This document shows positions 58,684 through 64,000 of a DNA stretch of 64,000 bases, piece after piece. Numbering within the stretch: the stretch's first letter is position 1; each line of letters begins with the position of its first letter. The notes under the pieces are model-generated. The model was not told the origin of the DNA, ran no database searches, and saw nothing but the letters and a program-made list of their open reading frames with translations. The position numbers were made by a program, and so were the translations under genes. The stretch spans positions 1 through 64,000 of the forward strand of contig CAZFOB010000011.1 in NCBI GenBank assembly GCA_964520325.1, given 5' to 3'. The DNA comes from CAZFOB01 sp964520325. GTDB taxonomy: Bacteria > Actinomycetota > JAICYB01.

Positions 58684-59300
58684 CCGATCCGCTCGCGGGC
58701 GGCGTCGAGCTCGTCGGGCGTGTTGAGGTTGGTGAACGATCTCCCGTCGCGATCGGCGCTGCGCCAAACGTTGTCGTCGATGGTCACGATCGTCAGCCGT
58801 TCGAGCACCTTATGCACGGCCCGCTCTCCCGCATCAAGCTCAGCCGCGATCGCGTCGAGTGCATCCTTTGCCCACACCGCGTGCAGCGGCTCGAGTCTCC
58901 CGTCGCGAACCGGAACGACGGCGTCGACACCGTCGGCGCGCGAAGCGAGCATGGCGACGACGTCGGCCGAGACGAACGGCATGTCGACGGCGCAGACGAA
59001 GACGAGCGGGTGACGAGCGGCGCGCAGCGCCGCGAGGATGCCCGCGAGGGGAGTCTGCGCCGGGTCATCGTCGGCAACGACGCGAAGGCGCAGCGCTTGC
59101 AGCTGCGACTTCGCTTTGCTCACCACGAAGACGTCGTCCGACCACGCGGAAAGTCGTTCGACGACGTGGACGACGAGCGGACGTTCCTCGAAGTCGACGA
59201 GCGCTTTGTCGGCGCCCATCCGACGACTCTCGCCACCGGCAAGAACCGCCGCACTGACGCGCTCAAGCGACGCAGGCACGGCGGCAGGTGGGCCGGTCAC
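58680..59300 (-). CDS. mobA: Molybdenum cofactor guanylyltransferase
   Basis: This 206-residue enzyme attaches GMP to molybdenum cofactor to give MGD, required by NasA- and FdhF-type enzymes. The nucleotide motif is AAVLAGGESRRMGADKALV, then VVADDDPAQTPLAGILAALR and the acidic AVDMPFVSADVV. The start is GTG 59298-59300, overlapping the moeA stop (GTGA). Its stop overlaps the AlkZ-like gene's end. Confidence 0.9.
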   Translation of the reverse strand: MTGPPAAVPASLERVSAAVLAGGESRRMGADKALVDFEERPLVVHVVERLSAWSDDVFVVSKAKSQLQALRLRVVADDDPAQTPLAGILAALRAARHPLVFVCAVDMPFVSADVVAMLASRADGVDAVVPVRDGRLEPLHAVWAKDALDAIAAELDAGERAVHKVLERLTIVTIDDNVWRSADRDGRSFTNLNTPDELDAARERIG

Positions 59301-60562
59301 TCGACGTCACGGATGAGCATCACGTCGCACCGCTCTCCCGCGCCGATCCTGGCCCCCGCCGGGATCGAGACCAGGCCGTCGGCGCGCGCGAACGTTACGA
59401 GCAGGTTGGACTGGTGTCCACCCTCAGGCGTCGCGACGTAGTCGTCACTCTCGCGACGAACCCCGACTCTGGCCACCCGCACCCGGGTCAACGGCGCGTC
59501 GAGCTCGCCGTCGAGCCTCGCTTTCACGATGAGCCGCCGGTCGCGGCGTCCCATCATCTTCATGAGAGCTGGACGCACGAAGACCTCGAACGACACGTAT
59601 AACGAGATGGGGTTGCCCGGCAGTCCGAACAACGGCTTGCCGCGCCAAAGTCCGAAGGCCTGCGGACGTCCCGGCTGCATGGCAACGTTCACGAATGACA
59701 CGTCGCCGCCGAGCTCGAATGCGCGTTTCACCGGGTCGTGTTCGCCCATCGACACCCCGCCCGAACACACGAACGCATCAACGTGTGGCTCGATGCGGTC
59801 GAGCGTCGCGATGAGGACTTCGGGGTCGTCAACAACCGGACCGGCAACACGCGGCTCGGCCCCCGCTTCACGAATCACTCCGACGAGCGTGGAGGTGTTC
59901 GAGTCGTAGATCTGACCATCGCGCAGTTCGTCACCCGGCGCGACGAGCTCGTCTCCGGTGGAGACGACCCCGAGACGAACCCGGGGGATGACGGCAACGT
60001 CGGCGAAACCCGACGCGGCCAACGCACCGAGATCTGGTGGCGCGATCCGGCGACCGGCGGCAACAACGGTGTCGCCGCGGACAACGTCCTCGCCGGCGGC
60101 GCGCACGTGCTTGCCCGGCGCGACGGCTCGCATCGCCAGCACGCGATCACCTTCGCGAGACGTCAGCTCCACCGGGATCACGGCGTCGGCTCCGGCCGGC
60201 ACGACGCTGCCCGTCGAGACCGCTACGCAGGTGCCCTCACTCACGACGAGCGCGGATCCAACACCCATCATCACTTCGCCGGTGATTCGCAAGCCCACGG
60301 GCCGACCCTCGGTCGCCTCGGCGATGTCGCTCGCAACAACGGCGTAGCCGTCCATGGCCGAGGACGTGAACGGCGGAAGATCTCTCGGCGCGAGCGCATC
60401 TTCCGCGAGCACGCACCCCAGAGCCTCGGCCAGCGCGACCGAGCGCGGCGGGAGCGGTTCGATGCTCGACAGGATCCGTTGGATGTAGTCCTCGATCGCG
60501 AGCAGCGGAACCTCCTCCTCCGGGTCGTAGGGCGTGTCCTTCGGTTTGCCTTCCGGGTTCAA
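59297..60562 (-). CDS. moeA: Molybdopterin molybdenumtransferase
   Basis: This 421-residue enzyme inserts molybdate into adenylylated molybdopterin. Hallmarks are LPPFTSSAMDGYAVVASDI, VSTGSVVPAGADAVIPVE, GVVSTGDELVAPG, VCSGGVSMGEHDPVKRAF and LFGLPGNPISLYVSFEVFV. The start is TTG 60560-60562, which overlaps the moaD-moaE stop (TTGA); the protein then begins NPEGKPKDTPYDPEEEVP. Upstream in-frame sequence belongs to that gene in another frame. It is part of the leftward mogA-moaX-moeA-mobA run. Confidence 0.9.
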   Translation of the reverse strand: MNPEGKPKDTPYDPEEEVPLLAIEDYIQRILSSIEPLPPRSVALAEALGCVLAEDALAPRDLPPFTSSAMDGYAVVASDIAEATEGRPVGLRITGEVMMGVGSALVVSEGTCVAVSTGSVVPAGADAVIPVELTSREGDRVLAMRAVAPGKHVRAAGEDVVRGDTVVAAGRRIAPPDLGALAASGFADVAVIPRVRLGVVSTGDELVAPGDELRDGQIYDSNTSTLVGVIREAGAEPRVAGPVVDDPEVLIATLDRIEPHVDAFVCSGGVSMGEHDPVKRAFELGGDVSFVNVAMQPGRPQAFGLWRGKPLFGLPGNPISLYVSFEVFVRPALMKMMGRRDRRLIVKARLDGELDAPLTRVRVARVGVRRESDDYVATPEGGHQSNLLVTFARADGLVSIPAGARIGAGERCDVMLIRDVE

Positions 60563-61206
60563 AGCCCGATCCACTTCTCGCCCCACGGACCGCGCTCCTT
60601 CTTCCAGATCGGCGTCCGGCTCTTGACCTCGTCGACGACGTAACGGCACGCGTCGAAGGCCTCGTCGCGATGCGGCGCTGCGCACGCGACGACGAATGTC
60701 ACCTCGCCCGCTTCGCGAACACCGATGGCGTGCTCGATCGCGACCCCGCACAGTTGCCACTTCTCGACGGCTTCGTGCGCGATCTGCGACATGACCTTCT
60801 CGGCCATCTCGACGTACGCCGAATACTCGAGCGCCTCTACCCGGCCGGCACCCGCCGAGTCGCGGACGGTGCCGACGAATACCGCAGTGCCGCCGGCCGT
60901 AACCGAAGCAACGGCCTCGAGAGCCGACGCGAGTGACGGTGACTCCGTCAGTCTCACGCACACAGAACCGCCCGACATCGGCGGCAGCAGCGCAACCTCG
61001 TCCGCGGCGCCGACACGGTGCACGATCGGCACAACCGTCTGGTTCACGGCGACCGAGCAGTGATCGAGGATCGCCGAAGCATCGGGATAGCGCGAACGGA
61101 CGGCGTCGACGACGTCCTGTGCGGTGGCCACCGATCCCAGGTCGAAGTCATCGCTGCGTCTTGCCGCATCGGCCAATGCGCCGAACATCAGCACCCGCAC
61201 TTTCAA
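60559..61206 (-). CDS. moaX: MoaD-MoaE fusion (molybdopterin synthase)
   Basis: This 215-residue protein joins the small subunit MoaD (residues 1-80, VRVLMFGALADAARRSDDFD to PPMSGG) and the large subunit MoaE (residues 81-215, SAGAGRVEALEYSAYVEMAE, then DEVKSRTPIWKKERGPWGEK). MoaD normally ends in a free Gly-Gly that carries the thiocarboxylate. Here SGG leads straight into MoaE, so cleavage after the Gly-Gly is expected, as reported for MoaX of mycobacteria. Starts with TTG 61204-61206, overlapping the mogA stop. Confidence 0.88.
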   Translation of the reverse strand: MKVRVLMFGALADAARRSDDFDLGSVATAQDVVDAVRSRYPDASAILDHCSVAVNQTVVPIVHRVGAADEVALLPPMSGGSVCVRLTESPSLASALEAVASVTAGGTAVFVGTVRDSAGAGRVEALEYSAYVEMAEKVMSQIAHEAVEKWQLCGVAIEHAIGVREAGEVTFVVACAAPHRDEAFDACRYVVDEVKSRTPIWKKERGPWGEKWIGL

Positions 61207-61676
61207 CTCTCGTGCCCCGTCCGGCCCCCGATATGCTCGATCGCGTGCGGCAGGATCGCCATCACCGCCTCGAGGCTCTCGACGGCGCCGCGCGGACTGC
61301 CCGGCAAGTTCACGACGACCGTCGAGCCGACGATGCCCGCGACGCCGCGTGACAGATCAGCGAACGGAGTTGAAGCACGTCCCGCGGCGCGCATCGCCTC
61401 AGCGAGGCCGGGTGCTTCGCGTTCGATCACCGCACGCGTCGCCTCCGGCGTCACGTCGCGTTGTGCGAAGCCCGTACCGCCCGTGGTCACGACGAGCGAC
61501 ACATCTGCTGCGAGCCGGCGGATCGCGCGCTCGATCTCAGGACGTTCGTCGGCGACGAGGCATGAGCTCACAGTGAAGCCGGCGCGTTCGAGGACGGCCA
61601 CAACGGCAGGGCCGGACTCATCGACGCGCGTGGAGTTCGACACGCCGTCGCTCACTGTCAGCACTGCAGCCCGCAT
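61203..61676 (-). CDS. mogA: Molybdopterin adenylyltransferase
   Basis: This 157-residue enzyme adenylylates molybdopterin before metal insertion. The motifs are MRAAVLTVSDGVSNSTRVDE, SLVVTTGGTGFAQRDVTPEA and VVVNLPGSPRGAVESLEAVM. MogA/MoaB family members are hard to tell apart on sequence alone. The start is ATG 61674-61676, divergent from moaA, with only 43 bp between if moaA starts at GTG 61720. It leads the mogA-moaX-moeA-mobA operon. Confidence 0.88.
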   Translation of the reverse strand: MRAAVLTVSDGVSNSTRVDESGPAVVAVLERAGFTVSSCLVADERPEIERAIRRLAADVSLVVTTGGTGFAQRDVTPEATRAVIEREAPGLAEAMRAAGRASTPFADLSRGVAGIVGSTVVVNLPGSPRGAVESLEAVMAILPHAIEHIGGRTGHES

Positions 61677-61719
61677 GGTGGCGATGATATGCCTGCTCGG
61701 ACGGGGTTACCCTCGACTG

Positions 61720-62697
61720 GTGTTGATCGACTCGTTCGGCCGCGAGGTCGCTGACCTGCGGATATCCATCACCGACCGGTGCAACTTCCGGTGCCTGTAC
61801 TGCATGCCGGCCGAAGGCCTACCGTGGCTGCCGCGAGAAGAGGTGCTCTCCGTTGATGAGATCGCACGCCTGGCAGCCCTGTTCATCTCTCTTGGTGTCC
61901 GGGAACTGAAGGTCACGGGCGGAGAGCCGACGGTGCGGCCAGAGGTCGTCGACATCGTCCGGAAGCTTCGATCGATCGACCCCGACATCGACATCTCGAT
62001 CACGACCAACGGGCAGCGTCTCGCCGCTCTCGCCGGTCCGCTCAAAGACGCCGGACTCAACCGCGCCACCGTCTCTTGCGACTCACTCTTGCGTCACCGC
62101 TTCGCGGAGCTCACGCGACGCGACGCCCTCGACGACGTCACCAAGGGCTTGCACGCCGCGCGCGAGTCGGGCCTGCTGCCGATCAAGGTGAACTGCGTGA
62201 TGATCGCGGGCACCAACGAGGACGAGGCCCTCGACTTCGCACGCCTCGCCCGCGAGTGCGGCTACGACGTCCGGTTCATCGAGTACATGCCGCTCGACGC
62301 CGAGCAGCAGTGGGAGCTCGACAAAGTCGTGCCCTCTCGCGGCCTCAGAGAACTGATCGACCGGACGTACCCACTCGTGACCAACGACGAGCACGGGCCG
62401 GCCCGGAAGTTCACCTTCGCCGATGGCGCGCCGGGATCCGTCGGCTTCATCTCGTCGGTCAGCGAACCGTTCTGCGCGTCGTGCGATCGTGTGCGCATCA
62501 CCGCCGACGGCCACCTCCGCACGTGCCTGTTCGCCGTCGACGAAACCGACCTGCGCACACCGATGCGCGATGGGGCATCCGACGCCGACCTCGAAGCCCT
62601 CATCCGCAACGCCGTTTCGAACAAGTGGGCCGGGCACCGCATCGGGAAGGACGATTTCGAGCGTCCGTCACGCAGCATGTCCCAGATCGGCGGCTGA
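61720..62697 (+). CDS. moaA: GTP 3',8-cyclase
   Basis: This 325-residue radical SAM enzyme makes the pyranopterin precursor from GTP. The N-terminal cluster ligands are Cys21, Cys25 and Cys28 (DRCNFRCLYC), with GVRELKVTGGEPTVRPEVVD following. The second cluster is in FCASCDRVRITADGHLRTC, and the C-terminal Gly-Gly is present (QIGG). The GTG 61720 start is preferred: a TACCCT, which may be a -10 element, lies five bases before it, as for leaderless mRNAs. ATG 61684 is an alternative. Its stop overlaps the transporter start (TGATG). Confidence 0.9.
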   Translation: MLIDSFGREVADLRISITDRCNFRCLYCMPAEGLPWLPREEVLSVDEIARLAALFISLGVRELKVTGGEPTVRPEVVDIVRKLRSIDPDIDISITTNGQRLAALAGPLKDAGLNRATVSCDSLLRHRFAELTRRDALDDVTKGLHAARESGLLPIKVNCVMIAGTNEDEALDFARLARECGYDVRFIEYMPLDAEQQWELDKVVPSRGLRELIDRTYPLVTNDEHGPARKFTFADGAPGSVGFISSVSEPFCASCDRVRITADGHLRTCLFAVDETDLRTPMRDGASDADLEALIRNAVSNKWAGHRIGKDDFERPSRSMSQIGG

Positions 62698-63803
62698 TGC
62701 CGCGAACGGCCAGGCGATTCGGCGATAGGCGATTCGGCGACGTCACGGGTGCCGTCGCCGATCTCGGCGTCATGGTGCCGCTCGCAGCAGCGCTCATCCT
62801 CGTCAACGGGCTCGACCCCTCGGCTGTGTTCGTCGGCGCCGGACTGCTGGCGCTCGGCTCTGGTCTCTACTTCGGTATCCCGTTCCCGGTGCAACCGCTC
62901 AAGGCGCTCACCGCCGTCGCCGTCGCCCAACAGGTCGCGCCCGGCGTGATCCACGCTGCCGGACTCGAGATCGCCGGCTTCCTCCTGCTGCTTTCGTTCG
63001 CTGGTGTGGCCGACCGTATCGCGCGCGTCTTCACGAAGCCGGTGATACGGGCGTTGCAGCTCGGCGTCGGCGTCTTGCTCGTGGTCACTGCGATCAAGCT
63101 CGTCGGCGATCCTCCCGATGTCTTCAGAGGCACGCCGGCCGAGCCATGGCCGTTCGTGCTCGCCGCAATCGCATTCTCCGTCGTGTGGTGGGCGGCGCGG
63201 ACCAAGCGATACGAACTCGCCGGCGTCCTGCTCGTCGGCGGGATCGTCTTGGTGTGGACGTCGGCGGCACCGAGCCTGAGTGCGCCAACCTTGACGCTCC
63301 CGTCGTTGTCCTTTCCCCGGACGCCGGACTACGCAGCGGCGTTCTTCCTCCTCGTCGTCCCGCAGCTTCCGCTCACGTTCGGCAACGCCGTCGTCGCGGT
63401 CACTGACGTCGCGAAACGATCGTTCGGCGAGCAGGCGAGCCGCGTGACGCCGTCGCGGGTGTGCCTGTCGTGCGGCGCGGGCAACGTGATCTCCGCGCTC
63501 ATCGGCGGCGTGCCGATGTGCCACGGCGCGGGCGGACTCACAGCACACATCCGGCTCGGCGCCCGCACGCGATGGATGAACGTCGGCCTGGCGTGCGCTT
63601 TTCTCACGCTCGGGTTGTTCTTCGCAGAACAGGTTCCCGTGATCCTCGGCCTGCTTCCGGTGTGGGTCTTGGCTGCCTTCCTCGCCTACGCCGGAGCGCG
63701 GCACGCGCTGCTCATCATGATCTGCGTGGGAGCGATCTCGTCATGGCTGGGATCGCCGGGGGGATCGGCGCATACCGCGGCAACCTCGCGTTCACGGTCG
63801 TGA
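62697..63803 (+). CDS. MOT1-like molybdate/sulfate transporter with probable frameshift near the end
   Basis: This protein resembles MOT1 (MolT) transporters of the SulP relatives: DVTGAVADLGVMVPLAAALI, GLYFGIPFPVQPLKALTAVA, and the second copy VVPQLPLTFGNAVVAVTDVA. It gives 368 residues in the annotated frame. The end of this frame (SSWLGSPGGSAHTAATSRSRS) is polar and unlike a membrane protein. In the -1 frame from about 63745, the reading VMAGIAGGIGAYRGNLAFTV continues with VIGLLYEAVRRL to a stop at 63893-63895. A lost or gained base near 63720-63750 is thus likely. It starts one base inside moaA's stop. Confidence 0.8.
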   Translation: MPRTARRFGDRRFGDVTGAVADLGVMVPLAAALILVNGLDPSAVFVGAGLLALGSGLYFGIPFPVQPLKALTAVAVAQQVAPGVIHAAGLEIAGFLLLLSFAGVADRIARVFTKPVIRALQLGVGVLLVVTAIKLVGDPPDVFRGTPAEPWPFVLAAIAFSVVWWAARTKRYELAGVLLVGGIVLVWTSAAPSLSAPTLTLPSLSFPRTPDYAAAFFLLVVPQLPLTFGNAVVAVTDVAKRSFGEQASRVTPSRVCLSCGAGNVISALIGGVPMCHGAGGLTAHIRLGARTRWMNVGLACAFLTLGLFFAEQVPVILGLLPVWVLAAFLAYAGARHALLIMICVGAISSWLGSPGGSAHTAATSRSRS

Positions 63804-63832
63804 TCGGCCTGCTGTACGAAGCGGTGCGGCGA

Positions 63833-64000
63833 CTACGAAAGGCCGGGGTAGCGCGCACCGCCGTCCCCAAGATCTGGCCCCAGGAGATCTCGTAGCGCTT
63901 CACGGATAGAGGCCTCGTAGGGCGGTCGCAGCACGCCGGCATCGGTGATGAACGCGGTCACGAGCTCGCCCGGCGTGACATCGAAAGCCGGGTTCCACAC
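63833..64000 (-). CDS. mtnA: S-methyl-5-thioribose-1-phosphate isomerase-like protein (C-terminus, cut off at window end)
   Basis: The reading frame is open at base 64000 and ends with TAG at 63833-63835, giving the last 55 residues: VWNPAFDVTPGELVTAFITD and then AGVLRPPYEASIREALRD. NPAFDVTPxELxxAxITexGVxxPPY is the hallmark end of MtnA and of related eIF2B-alpha-like isomerases, which act in methionine salvage. The rest of the gene lies beyond the window. Its tail would overlap the shifted end of the transporter gene. Confidence 0.75.
   Translation of the reverse strand: MWNPAFDVTPGELVTAFITDAGVLRPPYEASIREALRDLLGPDLGDGGARYPGLS

Noticed and set aside
61018..61719. N-terminal extension of moaA by up to 234 codons
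   Set aside because: It lies opposite mogA and moaX, lacks any domain, and the radical SAM domain starts directly after GTG 61720.
61677..61719. Moco riboswitch before moaA
   Set aside because: Only 43 bp separate the divergent mogA and moaA starts, too little for the known element of over 100 bases.

Overview
The window is high-GC DNA, densely packed, with many GTG and TTG starts and 1-4 nt start/stop overlaps. It most resembles a deep-branching Actinobacteriota chromosome, perhaps a metagenome-derived one. The evidence is LGFP repeats on a SpoIID protein, an actinobacterial-type sortase, an ECF sigma factor beside a DUF5667 protein, a DNA-binding-only OmpR-type regulator, DUF6457, and holB, topA, a DEAD/DEAH helicase and a tad pilus operon in one neighbourhood, as known around Rv3644c-Rv3659c of Mycobacterium. 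The genus cannot be named from the sequence alone.

Layout. 1-7,922: a cut-off membrane protein, a PDZ-TPR lipoprotein, tRNA-Thr(CGT), holB, an MFS transporter, topA, DedA and an HD-domain protein. 7,979-13,000: a secreted PGRP-type amidase and a SpoIID/LGFP wall protein. Between them lies a DUF5615/DUF433 toxin-antitoxin pair flanked by two 78-bp inverted-repeat sites built like integron attC sites. 13,076-26,666: a cell-surface glycan cluster with a glycosyltransferase-methyltransferase fusion, a GT4 enzyme, an FkbM methyltransferase, a Wzm/Wzt exporter, two tandem sulfatase-fold membrane proteins, another methyltransferase, an LCP ligase and GDP-mannose dehydratase. 26,727-40,037: the helicase, a surface/regulatory group (FN3 protein, DUF5667, sortase, ECF sigma), an HtrA protease, an orphan response regulator, and a tad operon that opens with a 32-codon reading frame coupled to the ATPase gene.

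40,119-45,253: mixed small enzymes (DUF72, VOC, Uma2, alpha/beta hydrolase, patatin). This part includes a 443-bp stretch without an intact gene. It holds the frameshifted tail of a fumarylacetoacetate-hydrolase-family gene, three hairpins spaced exactly 74 bp apart, and an 11-bp tandem repeat.

45,284-63,895: a nearly unbroken molybdenum island. It contains nitrate uptake and reduction to ammonium (NarK, NirBD, a NasA-type reductase and a ferredoxin-membrane anchor fusion), an FdhF/YdeP-type oxidoreductase with FdhD, molybdenum cofactor synthesis (MoaA, MoaC, a MoaD-MoaE fusion, MogA, MoeA, MobA) and a MOT1-type transporter whose last membrane segment lies in another frame. The enzymes that need the cofactor are thus encoded beside nearly all the steps that make it. 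The window ends inside an mtnA-like gene.

The most unusual signals are the attC-like cassette, the 74-bp hairpin array with base changes that keep the stems paired, and the NasA plus membrane-anchored ferredoxin arrangement.
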